DNA from: Nemertoderma westbladi
Taxonomy: Eukaryota; Xenacoelomorpha; Nemertodermatida; Nemertodermatidae
DNA: 64,000 bases
NCBI GenBank assembly: GCA_032718475.1
Contig: JAUCBJ010007242.1
Location: forward strand, 100,229-164,228
Direction of reading: 5' to 3'
Part shown: piece after piece, positions 55,393-64,000 of the stretch
How positions within the stretch are numbered: the first letter of the stretch is position 1
Layout: each line of letters opens with the position of its first letter
Notes under the pieces: model-generated
What the model was told of the DNA's origin: nothing
The model's input: only the letters and a program-made list of their open reading frames with translations
The model's database searches: none
Program-made: the position numbers and the translations under genes

Positions 55393-55978
55393 TATTAAAT
55401 TTCTTTCGACCCTCTTGGATGTAAATGAGGAATGATGACCAATGTAATATTGTACCGGTATGACATACAGCATGACATGATTGTGTTGTGTATGTAGAGT
55501 AAGTCGACTCTTACAACATTCAAGCCTAGCCTTTTCATTATACACTGTACACTGTATTAGGTCCAGTCTATACCGGTACACTGACAATTAGTTAGAAAAG
55601 CTACTTAATACCTGCAGGCCAGCCTATCCAACTGGGACCAAAGGACTGTTTTTAGGGTAATCTAGGCCTAGGCTCATACTGGTACAGGTTGTACAGGCCT
55701 ACAAAAGTAGTATAGTATAGTGTAGGCCAACAAAAACAAAATGTAACTACTGAACTATGAGTATGACTATTATTGACTACTGGTCTGCTGGCAGCTGGTA
55801 CTATTAGATTAGGCTAATGCCCCATAATGCAGTAATCTATTTAATTATTGTAATGTATTATGTATTCAAATTCAAGTTACCATATACTGATATACCATTC
55901 TCAGTTGTGTAATGAAGTACTGGTAGAGTGGTAGGTACGCTGCACCACGTGAGGTAACAGTGCAATTTTAGGTACTAA

Positions 55979-56626
55979 AGGTTTAACTTTAGGTTTCTCG
56001 AAATAGAGTATATTGATCGGGAAGCCGTCCGGGAGTTTCAGGAGAAGGTCGATTTCTCGTCTTGTCGCCCAATTAAGAATACATTGAAAGTACATCAGGT
56101 TGTTTTCGCACCAAGTGAGATTAAGTTTTACCAGTTTAGCCACTATAACAGCTCTGTTGTTGGTGGTAATAATGAGAAACCGATCGCCATCAAATCGATT
56201 TTAGTTAATGGTGAGGTGGATGTTAACTATATTGATGATAATGAATGTAAAGAAACTGTGGTCGAATTTGATGAAACTGTTATTTGGAGTCCTGAGATTC
56301 CAAGCGTTCTGAGATATCCTTTCCTGAAGGAAATTGTTCCAGGAAGATTTGCTTTGGTCGAATTTCAGCCGGAGGAGGGCCGAAAATTCTATTGTGTTGG
56401 CAATATTGTATCTGCAGAGGATAAAGTAGATTCTCAGGACTTCACCTTGCGATTTCTGCGAAAACATATCACATTTCATGGGGAAATTGGTTTCACTTAC
56501 CCAGCCGTTCCGGATGAGTATACTGTGAATTACAAATCAATTTCAGGTCTACTACCTATTCCGCCTCCTTCACGACGAGGTGTGTACAAATTTGACGTCA
56601 ACTTCTCTGATTTTAATTTGAAATAG
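55979..56626 (+). CDS. Unrecognised transposon-borne protein (terminal exon), about 210 codons
   Basis: The frame is open from 55979 to a TAG stop at 56624, with no ATG before the coding-like part begins. TTTAACTTTAG at 55982-55992 is a good 3' splice site, so this is probably the last exon of a gene. The C-terminal half follows a pattern seen in many invertebrate transposon-associated proteins: GRFALVEFQPEEGRKFYCVG (a small beta-barrel-like segment), FLRKH, a Y-P-x-x-D/E turn, ISGLLPIPPPSRRG, and a terminal aromatic/acidic stretch. No transposase catalytic motif is recognised. It sits between the two CCGTGCGTTAC clusters of the 2.94 kb transposon, so it may bind DNA for that element or be a captured host exon. 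Confidence 0.5.
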   Translation, partial: RFNFRFLEIEYIDREAVREFQEKVDFSSCRPIKNTLKVHQVVFAPSEIKFYQFSHYNSSVVGGNNEKPIAIKSILVNGEVDVNYIDDNECKETVVEFDETVIWSPEIPSVLRYPFLKEIVPGRFALVEFQPEEGRKFYCVGNIVSAEDKVDSQDFTLRFLRKHITFHGEIGFTYPAVPDEYTVNYKSISGLLPIPPPSRRGVYKFDVNFSDFNLK

Positions 56627-57322
56627 GCCTTCAGTTAGTGTTTTTTGTTAATATGTTTGCATCCAGTATTTGTTAAAAAAAAGTACGTCGTGTTATTTAG
56701 TTATATTTCAGTTGGTAACAGTTTATTAAAAGTAATAATTTTTTGATAATAACGAACCTATCCTATTATTAATTAATAATAACGAAACTGTCTATCAAAT
56801 ATCAAAATTTTGTTAGTCCGGCAAAAAAACAGAAATATGTCTAAAAAATTAAATTATATATTGGTTGCAGAATAATTGATTCAATCAATGAAGGTCAAAC
56901 ATAACTTGCTCTGTTAAACACTCGATACTATGAATGTTATACTGTATCATTAAGACTAATGAATGTATTTAATTTGTTTCTTTCTTTTAGACTGTCGCTA
57001 CAGTCTACAGTATAGTCCAGCGCTCTTCCATAGCCTATAGGATTATTATGGTTTATTGTTAATAAACCATAAAGGCTTGCCTACATACTGACTGTAGAAG
57101 CCCAGTGTAAACCATATCAGTGATAACTTTACTACAGTAGTAATTATTCAGGGTACATTTTGAGGAGCAGTTTCGTTTAAATGGCTTTCTAATAGTTGAA
57201 TGGGTGTCTGAAGAAATATATCATTTTATACTACATTAATTTTGTTAATTTATCCATCATATGGCACGTAATTAGTGCTGTCCATCATTTGATATTGAGA
57301 AATTTTGAACTCCAAATATTAT
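56627..57322. other. 3' non-coding part of the DNA transposon
   Basis: AT-rich. A hairpin-forming ATGGTTTATTGTTAATAAACC at about 57049-57069 is the only structure noted, and it also supplies an AATAAA. Confidence 0.5.
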
Positions 57323-57709
57323 CCGTGCGTTACTTTCCGTGCGTTACGGGAGCCACATTTAGTAAAATTGAAAGGTTTCCACTTTCTCTTTGACTTTGAT
57401 CGTTAAAATTAATGGAGCAGTTAGATGGGTTATTGCTCTACCAGTACACAATTTTTAAACCAGTTTAGTAGGGGAACTCGAATGATATTGAGATTACCAT
57501 TTTGGTCTATTTTTTTTGTCAAAGTTCAATCCGTGCGTTACCGAAACTAAATATTGAATTATTTCCATTAATATAATGTTAGGACTGAAAATAAAAATGA
57601 AAAATTAATTAGTTAGTGATATAGAATAATTTCATCAACTTGGTAATACAAAAATATCAATTTAAGCGAACAAAAACGAACAAAGGAGCGTTCATATTCC
57701 GTGCGTTAC
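57323..57709 (+). repeat. Subterminal motif cluster, right end (CCGTGCGTTAC x4)
   Basis: Exact copies at 57323, 57337, 57531 and 57699; the last lies 25 bp inside the right TIR end. All are on the plus strand, as at the left end. Confidence 0.75.
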
Positions 57710-57734
57710 CAGAAATGACTTTTCAATAATGCCC

Positions 57735-57930
57735 TGCTGTAAGTAATCGACCTTAAGTTTCCGATTAATTCTCTGTGACTTCCAAATCCTGGAAAGCCTA
57801 TTCAAGGCTGCCCATGCCTTTCCCTTACGTATTCTAAGTATTCTCAGCTGACTTCCGGATCCATGATCCCAGGTAAGGTAACAAAAGTCGTCCACATGCT
57901 CAAGCATACAGTACCATCCTTTGAGCTTAT
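57735..57930 (-). pseudogene. RTE-like LINE reverse transcriptase, upstream half
   Basis: The minus strand reads MLEHVDDFCYL followed by an IRKGKAWAALNRLSRIWKS segment and NRKLKVDYL, the C-terminal RT segment (V-D-x-F-x-Y-L-G, R-I-x-K-A, L...W) of RTE-like LINEs. The reading is cut at the right TIR of the DNA transposon and resumes at 42356. Confidence 0.7.
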
Positions 57931-58920
57931 GCTCATCCGGCCAGAGACTTGCTGAGGACTTTCAAAGTTAACTGTAAAAATTGTGGGCTTTTTGGAGATA
58001 ATAAAATTCATCCTGATATGGATGGCTCTATACCTACAATAAGTCGTTGTAAAAACTGTCATAAATATTAGAGAATTACTGTAAATTCCAATATATTGAT
58101 CGGTAAGCACTCTATTGTCGTTACTCTATGTTTGTTGCTACATAGAATTGCACAAAGTCACAGAGATTGCAACCTGCGATTATAATTTACGATTATTAAA
58201 ATGGAACTCCCTCAGTTTCCTACAGTAATACAGTACATTCAGTTATAGTGCGATCAGTACACGCATAGACTCACAGGTGTGTCTGAGTCGTTTAGCTCAT
58301 ATGGTTATATATACTGCACATTCAAATAAATCGTTCAACATTATAGTTATGATGCCCGTGCAGTATACTGTATACATAACGGTTAACTCGATAAATTCAC
58401 TCACACGTGTCTGCTACATTTTGTGAAAATATTTTTTTTACAGAAAAGATTCTCAAAATTTTAAAATACGAAAATAAGTTGAGGTACTGTATAACTATTT
58501 AGTAATAAATTATTTTGCTTTGTTTTGTTAAATTGAGGCAAATAAAGTGCTTTATATCACGCGAAACCCGTGGTGTACAATATACCAGCATCATCTGTAG
58601 ACCTTTGTATCTTACATCATCCTACACAGAGCGACCATCAGACAATCCTATGAGGTTTAGCTGGTGTTCCGATTTGTGTTCGGTGAATTAGTTTGAGTTC
58701 CCATGTTTAGGTTAGCCGACACGTGTCTGGTTCGCGATTGTGTTCGGTTTATATGTCAAGTGGTTTGACATTTTCAGCTTGACGACTGGACGAGTTTTCG
58801 TCATTCCGTTAACACTACCGGACTGTGTGGCCTACGGGCAACTGTTTTAGATTGTCTGATGATCTGGTGTATGTTGATTAGAGCTGTAGGCCTACATTGT
58901 AATGCACTTGTGCTTTAGGC
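57931..58920. other. AT-rich intergenic sequence, nothing recognised
   Basis: No coding or RNA signal is seen. Short frames lack motifs. Confidence 0.5.
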
Positions 58921-58924
58921 TTAT

Positions 58925-59168
58925 ACTAAAAAGTAAAGTAAAAGTAAAGTTTTCTCTGGTCTTCAGTTCAAGGTTTATGCACAAAAACTGTTACTATTTC
59001 ATCAACCAATTGAGGTTGATATCCAAGGCAGAAACTCGCCCAGCCTAGACCCTGTAAAGCATTCTAGCAGAAACGATAACTCATGATCCCCAAGCAGGGA
59101 TCGAACCCACGACCTACGCACTGATGTGAACTCAAGGTTACGGATTTACCCACTATGCCAAAGTGGAA
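58925..59168 (-). mobile_element. tRNA-derived SINE
   Basis: Read on the minus strand, the head (59168 to about 59082) has an A box TGGCATAGTGGG (about 59149-59160) and a B box GGTTCGATCCC (about 59097-59107) at tRNA-like spacing: a split RNA polymerase III promoter. A tRNA-unrelated body follows, ending in a TTTACTTTACTTTTTAGT-type tail near 58925. The aminoacyl-stem and anticodon arm do not fold convincingly, so it is a SINE rather than a functional tRNA. Confidence 0.8.
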
Positions 59169-60097
59169 CTTAAATAATTTACTACTACTATTATTATAAT
59201 CGGTCTGATGCATAGACCCATGGAGATACTATTGCCATCTCTACAACTTTGAGCCACTACCATGCCATCCATAATAGGCAGGCTGTAGTGCAGCGTGCAT
59301 TAAGAATACTATGCCGGTTTCTCGACAAAATTACGCCGCCACAACTCCCTATCTATCCCCCATGACTTTCGCGAGATTATCCGAAACTTCAAGGCCGATG
59401 TCTGTTTGGAGATGTGTGCTGTGCATGATTGTACGTGACACTAGTACTTTTCTACTGGTATTTAATAAGTGCATTACTACTTAATTTCCTTCACTTAATG
59501 ACCTTCATACTGCACACTACATATTTTATAAGTACAGTAGTATATGGAAAATACTGCTCTTTTCTCACAAACACTTTCGCAGACTTTTTATTTCTCCGGA
59601 ATATAAAGACCAGTAATACTGCATATCCCGCACTTTCCCCCGCAATTAGGTATAGCCCCACCCAACTCATACGCGTCACGCGAGTCCGTCACGGTAGTTC
59701 GTCATGTGGACACGCCGCGCGTTAGGTGGACGCGTTAGTCGAACGGGTTAGGTGGACGCGTTAGTCGAACGGGTTAGGTGGACGCGATAGTAATTGGATA
59801 AATAACTCCCAGACAAAATAGTAACCATAGTTAGTGCATAGTAACCATAGTTACCACATAGTAACCATAGTTACCACATAGTAACCATAGTTACTACTAG
59901 TAACTACATAATAGCCTAATCGTAAATAATAAAACCGTGATTAAAATAGATTATTGTGTAATATTGTGGGAAAACGTGAAATTCTGATTCAAATAGGATT
60001 CATTTGAAAATTTAGATTTTTCCCACTATTTCGACTTCCTCTTATAAATTGTATTGTTTTTAAGTATTGTTTGGTTAAACATAACGTTTCTGTCAAA
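59169..60097. other. Upstream region of the Ly6-like gene with two short tandem repeats
   Basis: GGACGCGTTAGTCGAACGGGTTAGGT repeats about three times at 59705-59785 (26-bp unit). CATAGTAACCATAGTTACCA repeats about four times at 59818-59895 (21-bp unit). The remainder is AT-rich and would include the promoter of the downstream gene; no TATA box can be assigned with confidence. Confidence 0.6.
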
Positions 60098-62824
60098 ATG
60101 TTGAAACTATTGGTATTTGCAACATTTGTAGTAGTTGGATTCAGTTTGAGGTGCAACAAGTCAAATGGGGGTACCGAAGAAGATTGTGATTTTTGCGCGG
60201 TATGTTGTCACAGTGCATGTTTTTAGCATATAAGCGTTACACATACAGTAGTTGCCACAAAGAAGGAGTAAGGCTCAATGTAGCGGTGCCATTAATTAGG
60301 TTTAGTCTATATGGTAATCCTACCCGTAATTAAACTTGCCAATTCCAGCCAGATAGCCTCGTAACATATAAGCTAAATAAACATGTTACCCATTCCAGTA
60401 CATTTGTGTTAAACCTTATTATTTTATGTTAAAATTAAAATAATAAATGTATTATTCTTTGACGAATGTATATGTGGGGCTGCGCATTAATAATGGAGTG
60501 ACATGCGGTCAAGTATAACGTATGTGTATTCAGATATTATAAGAAGAGCAAACCAAGCATTAGGCCTAGATGAAAAGGGCAGTACAGAATTCAGAAGGCA
60601 GTATAAGTACTGGAATACTATACATACTTACTTCCTGGTTTCCATAGGTTGCCAAGCAACGAAAGGCGTTGTTAAGCAACGATATAAACAACTGAGATTG
60701 TGGTATGAACTAAGTACGCCTAAAATAAACTGTCACCGCACAGCGGTGAAAAAAAAAAACGGTTTTCCTAGGCTGCCAAGCAACGGAAAGCGTTGCTAAG
60801 CGACGATATAAACAGATGAGTTTGTGGCATGAACTAAATAAATGGTTATGGTTACATAATTCGTATTATTGGGCCATGTAAAATGGAGTTGCGTTTAGGT
60901 ATAAATTGTCTACATGTATTATTTCGGGAAACCATAGTATTGAGGGGGTCGGACTGTGCGTCCGGAACGAGTGGCTGGTTTCGGCGGTTGGGTCGGGGTC
61001 TCGGGGGTTGGTGAAGCGATCTCGGCCCAGGTCGGGGGTGCTTCCGGGGGCGGAGTCGCTGGTTCCGGTACATTTAGGGGCGCGGTCGGCGGACTCGGAG
61101 TCGGTGTGGTGGCCCCTCCTTCCGAGGTGGTGCGGGGTCGGAGGAAGACTCGGTTGCGTCGGAGTACGCTGCCACTCTCCTGGCGGACCATGTAGTCGTG
61201 GTTCGGGAGCGCTTCGACGACTACGCCTTGGCCCGTCCAACGCTTGGTGATGGTATTCTGGACGAGGACAGGTGTCCCTATGGATATAACACGGAGGGGC
61301 CGAGTGCGGAGGTCGTAGGCCGCACGTAGGCTGCGTTTGGATTTTTCGGCGACCTCGTCCAGTTGTTGGAAGCTCCTCCTCCATTTGGGGTCGAATGAGG
61401 AGGAATGTGCCGGCAGGGCTTCCCGTATGTTGCGCCCATACAGTAGTTCTGCAGGCGAGCGCCCGCCGTATCGCGGAGTATTCCGAAACGCGAGTATACC
61501 TTGCGCGATTCCGTCGACATCGTGGTTGGTCCCTCGAACGATTCGTTTCATCGCTTTCACGGCGGCTTCGGCACGGCCGTTGGTGCGGGGGAGGTATGGG
61601 GACGATGGGTCGAAGTGGACCCCCCAGTTTTTAAGGAAGGTCCTCACCGCCTCTGAACCGAACTGGGGGCCGCCGTCGGGATGGAACTCCTGGGGGACGG
61701 CGGTAGCTAGAAATAGACGTCGGAGGTTCATGATGATGGCAGCCGAGGTTGTATCGGAACCAAGTCGGAACAAAGTGGGCCAACCGGTGTATTCGTCGGT
61801 AGCGACCATGTAGTTCGTGCTGTCCGCCACGAATAGGTCGGCGTGGACCCTTTGGAACGGCCGAGTGGCTTCGGGGTGTCGTTGGAGGGGTTCCGGTGCT
61901 TGGGACGGTAGTGACGACTGACAGGATTGACAGCTCTCGATGGTGACCGCAATGTCGTTCGAAATGGTCGGCCACCAGACCGACCGACTTGCGCGCTCAC
62001 GGGTCTTGTTTGGTGCTGTCAATCCTGTCAGTCGCCACAGAATACCATCACCAAGCGTTTGTTGGTTCCGCCGTCGATGTGCTGACCCAACCGGTTAATC
62101 ACGGTCTCCGAGTTCGCGTTTTCCGCTGCGGTAAGGGCGAGCCCCTTGACGACGGCGTTAGTTGCGCGAGAGAACGCTGTTGTGAGGGCAGCGCGGCGTA
62201 GACGGAGAGTGGATCGGTTGAGGTCTTCGGTTACAACGGCGACTGGAGGTGTAGCCGGGTCGGACACGTACAGGTTGAGAAGACCCGAGGTGGCGAGGAA
62301 GGCGTCCCATTCATCTTTCCATAGTTCCCAAGTTGTCCTTTCGGATTCGATGTCGAATGCGGGTGGGGAGCTGCGCAGGACGAAGATGTGGGGGTTGCGT
62401 GGGTCCGTCGCCATGTCGGGTGCGGTAGTTAAATGGACGTCGGTGGGTCCGGATTATCCGCGTGTTCAGAAACGCTGCGCCATGACGAATGTATATGTGG
62501 GGCTGCGCATTAATAATGGAGTGACATGCGGTCAAGTATAACGTATGTGTATTCAGATATTATAAGAAGAGCAAACCAAGCATTAGGCCTAGATGAAAAG
62601 GGCAGTACAGAATTCAGAAGGCAGTATAAGTACTGGAATACTATACATTCTTATTTCAGACTTTAAACATGAAAGATATAACACTGAAAGAATGTGTAAA
62701 AGAAGAGGGTGCAGTAGTGACAGATGTTCAATTACGTTGCCACCAAGCAGAAGAACAAATATGTAAGAAATATGGCGAAGATGACTGCGAACTCATTTGC
62801 TGCACTGAAGACCTTTGCAACTAA
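60098..62824 (+). CDS. Secreted Ly6/uPAR-type three-finger protein, two exons (60098-60199, 62660-62824)
   Basis: Exon 1 starts at ATG 60098 with a signal peptide (MLKLLVFATFVVVGFS, then LRC as the likely mature start) and ends at a consensus donor (GCG|GTATGT). Exon 2 begins after TTATTTCAG at 62660, in phase, and ends at TAA 62822. The product is 88 residues with ten cysteines. It closes with CCTEDLCN, the hallmark C-terminus of the Ly6/three-finger fold, and the first mature cysteine directly follows Leu-Arg. There is no hydrophobic tail for a GPI anchor, so it is probably secreted. Three-finger proteins have diverse receptor-binding roles and no specific function can be read here. The only intron is 2460 bp, of which 2193 bp is an inserted gypsy element on the opposite strand plus its duplication. 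The splice frame and cysteine pattern agree across the join. Confidence 0.85.
60460..60624 (-). repeat. 3' LTR of the short gypsy (165 bp)
   Basis: Identical to 62483-62647. On the element's strand it starts TGTATAGTATT and ends ACATTCGTCA. Confidence 0.9.
60919..62022 (-). CDS. Gypsy integrase fragment (RT lost)
   Basis: There is no ATG at the beginning: the frame enters from the deletion junction near 62020-62035, just as the HHCC finger should start. Only its second half is present (SVWWPTISNDI, CQSCQ). The core has D (HADLFV), D (HPDGGPQFG) and E (TNGRAEAAVKAMK), so the DDE triad is complete. The linker and a GPV-type C-terminal domain (GTPVLVQN, GQGVVVEAL) follow. A proline-rich tail ends with TVRPPQYYGFPK, close to the end of the intact gypsy at 39171. 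It acts in DNA integration if expressed, but would lack the N-terminal zinc finger and a start codon. Confidence 0.85.
   Translation of the reverse strand: MTAPNKTRERASRSVWWPTISNDIAVTIESCQSCQSSLPSQAPEPLQRHPEATRPFQRVHADLFVADSTNYMVATDEYTGWPTLFRLGSDTTSAAIIMNLRRLFLATAVPQEFHPDGGPQFGSEAVRTFLKNWGVHFDPSSPYLPRTNGRAEAAVKAMKRIVRGTNHDVDGIAQGILAFRNTPRYGGRSPAELLYGRNIREALPAHSSSFDPKWRRSFQQLDEVAEKSKRSLRAAYDLRTRPLRVISIGTPVLVQNTITKRWTGQGVVVEALPNHDYMVRQESGSVLRRNRVFLRPRTTSEGGATTPTPSPPTAPLNVPEPATPPPEAPPTWAEIASPTPETPTQPPKPATRSGRTVRPPQYYGFPK
62028..62414 (-). CDS. Gypsy gag N-terminal fragment, 128 aa
   Basis: ATG at 62412-62414, about 70 bases from the 5' LTR. WELWKDEWDAFLATSGL is a typical start of gypsy gag. It stops right at the deletion junction, out of frame with the integrase, so no fused protein forms without frameshifting. 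No zinc knuckle remains. Confidence 0.75.
   Translation of the reverse strand: MATDPRNPHIFVLRSSPPAFDIESERTTWELWKDEWDAFLATSGLLNLYVSDPATPPVAVVTEDLNRSTLRLRRAALTTAFSRATNAVVKGLALTAAENANSETVINRLGQHIDGGTNKRLVMVFCGD
62467..62482 (-). promoter_or_regulatory. Primer-binding site of the short gypsy
   Basis: On the minus strand TGGCGCAGCGTTTCTG follows the LTR with no gap. It shares TGGCGCAG with the site at 30330. Confidence 0.75.
62483..62647 (-). repeat. 5' LTR of the short gypsy (165 bp)
   Basis: Identical to 60460-60624; its outer edge lies 12 bp from the Ly6-like exon 2. Confidence 0.9.
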
Positions 62825-63395
62825 ATATATAATTATTTTAACTGAACTCTGTTCGCATGAGTACCGGTACTACTTGTGATAGGTGATGGATTTGTAAAGG
62901 AAAATAATCATATGATTAATTTCAATTCCCCATCAATATTTCAAACAATAATCAAATAGAATGAATGGCTAATTTTCTATTAATTAATTAGTAAAGTTTT
63001 TAGGTGACAATTTCTGTAAAAATGATACAAATTTTATTCATATCAGAAACTTAATAAAAAATTGTGTCGAGTTTCAGAAACTGAAACTAATTCGGAGAAA
63101 TTGTGATTGTGGTCTGGGATTAGGAGATTTACTGAATACATTTGAATACGAAAGGACATTATTATTCGAAATGAGATTGCTTCAGATTATGAGCCAAATA
63201 AAAAAAAATTTTAAGAGACAAAATTGCCGATTATTAACCTAATCGGCTAACTTAACCTAATCTCGGAAACAAAGAAACACAAGGAAACAAAGGAAACTTA
63301 TTTTCCCAAGCTGCACCTGCAGCTGATCACGATGAAACTCGATAAAATCATTCGTGGTAACGCAACTATAATTTTTGGTGCTTGTCTGTTGGGAC
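62825..63395. other. 3' flank of the Ly6-like gene
   Basis: AT-rich. An AATAAA at about 63052-63057 is a possible polyadenylation signal for the Ly6-like gene. Nothing else is recognised. Confidence 0.45.
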
Positions 63396-63900
63396 GAGAA
63401 ATGCAAGAATCAAAAAATTTTATACCGCAAAAATCGAAATTGGTTGGATAATACGATATTTTTGAGTGTCATATTCGTGGTCAGCGTCCCAGAAAACCCA
63501 TAATATCTAAAAATCAGATTGATTGTAAAATTTGTGCTACTTGTATTTTTCGTGCCGCCCATTGACACATGCCAAAAATGGCAGGATCAACAATGAACGA
63601 TATATTTCAGTGTCATATTCGTAATCAGTATCCCAAAAAACCTAAGTGGTCATAAAATCAATTTGATTTTGTGGCGATTTTTCATTATCATAATTGCACT
63701 ACTTGTTTTTTTTCGTGCCCAACAGGGCACATTCAAAATGACCAAAAAATTTCTCGTATGTTATATTTGAGTTCTATAATCGTGATCAGTGTCCAAATAA
63801 CCGCTATATACCGCAAATAATTTAATTTTAGTGAGCTACATATAAAAACGATTGAAAATTTAACCACGAAAAATACTGTGAGTTGGGTGCTATCAGAAAG
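63396..63900 (+). repeat. Diverged tandem repeat, about 156-bp unit, about 3 copies
   Basis: The segment GTGTCATATTCGTGGTCAGC followed by GTCCCAGAAAACC returns about 156 bp later as GTGTCATATTCGTAATCAGT, and again as TTCTATAATCGTGATCAGTG. Each is preceded by a degenerate CGTGCC-CA and AAAATG segment. It is non-coding. Confidence 0.65.
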
Positions 63901-64000
63901 GGACCACAGCACGAGAACTAACATACCCATGTAAATGGCGTTTGCTCTGTTGGATCTAGCCCATTAACTTTTAGGAAAAGTCACGGAATCTCGGTTTTTC

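Larger units (their letters stand above)
42357..57734. mobile_element. DNA transposon (2.94 kb native) with 16-bp TIRs, TGCT duplication and subterminal CCGTGCGTTAC repeats
   Basis: The left end GGGCATTATTGAAAAG is exactly mirrored by CTTTTCAATAATGCCC at 57719-57734. TGCT flanks both ends (42353-42356, 57735-57738). The two flanks join into one RTE-like LINE reading, which independently fixes the boundaries. Removing the BEL element and one CTATT copy leaves 2940 bp. The 11-mer CCGTGCGTTAC occurs seven times exactly and twice with one change, all on the plus strand, in two clusters: native positions about 350-600 and 2530-2915. Such subterminal motif clusters are known as transposase-binding sites in several superfamilies. 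It holds one ORF (55979-56626). A 4-bp duplication suits Chapaev, Sola or Academ-like groups, but no known transposase is recognised. Confidence 0.75.
60460..62647 (-). mobile_element. Internally deleted gypsy element, 2.19 kb, in the Ly6-like intron
   Basis: Identical 165-bp LTRs (60460-60624, 62483-62647) are flanked by the duplication TTCTT (60455-60459, 62648-62652). On the minus strand the 5' LTR is followed directly by TGGCGCAGCGTTTCTG, a primer site. Only the start of gag and the integrase remain; protease, RT and RNase H are gone. The interior is GC-rich (about 60930-62440), unlike the AT-rich host. About 80 bp (GGTTTCC, TTGCCAAGCAACG, CGATATAAAC) is duplicated near the 3' end (60636-60715, 60765-60840). 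Identical LTRs mean recent insertion. Confidence 0.92.

Noticed and set aside
58925-59168. Functional tRNA gene
   Set aside because: A and B boxes are present but the arms do not fold as a tRNA, and the body plus TTTACT tail mark a SINE.

Overview
The window is animal nuclear DNA, AT-rich, sparse in genes and dominated by mobile elements. The evidence is introns and GT/AG splice sites, a tektin, a CYP2-type P450 relic, a three-finger (Ly6-type) protein, non-LTR, Ty3 and BEL/Pao retroelements, a tRNA-derived SINE and many terminal-inverted-repeat elements. BEL/Pao elements and tektin point to a metazoan, and the overall texture suits a marine invertebrate. I cannot name the species.

Layout. 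1-9 kb: a LINE 3' end, a TA-flanked 2.2 kb inverted-repeat element, and an 8-bp-TSD element made almost wholly of a 21-bp minisatellite. 9-15 kb: LINE relics on the minus strand, split by a 2.15 kb DNA element. 15.7-17.1 kb: an intronless, broken CYP2-like P450. 17.5-18.0 kb: a 68-bp tandem array. 20.5-21.9 kb: an intact single-exon tektin (minus). 25.9-28.1 kb: an intact 744-residue ORF fusing the back half of a Pif1-like helicase to a RuvC/poxvirus-A22-like resolvase domain plus an unrecognised C-terminal region. 28.5-29.7 kb: short inverted-repeat elements.

29.8-39.5 kb is a three-level nest. A 582-bp TA-flanked MITE was split by a Ty3/gypsy element with identical 87-bp LTRs, a 5-bp TSD and an intact gag-pol. 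That element was itself split, 16 bp before its gag ATG, by a 4.1 kb TA-flanked element carrying 2.1 kb of satellite. 39.7-41.0 kb holds two MITEs with clear ends.

42.1-57.9 kb is a second three-level nest. An RTE-like LINE is split by a 2.94 kb DNA transposon (16-bp TIRs, TGCT duplication, a repeated 11-mer CCGTGCGTTAC in both subterminal zones, one ORF). That transposon is split by a 12.4 kb BEL/Pao element whose reverse transcriptase and integrase are deleted. The BEL element carries an extra zinc-knuckle gene before its 3' LTR.

58.9-62.8 kb: a tRNA-SINE and a two-exon secreted Ly6-like gene. The only intron of that gene holds a 2.2 kb internally deleted gypsy (gag start plus integrase), inserted 12 bp from the 3' splice junction with its TTCTT duplication in the polypyrimidine tract. 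The last kilobase holds a diverged tandem repeat of about 156 bp.

The host genes seen (tektin, Ly6-like, perhaps the helicase-resolvase ORF) show no operon-like or pathway relationship. The main story is element biology: nested insertions with exact target duplications, internally deleted elements that keep gag, and subterminal repeats.
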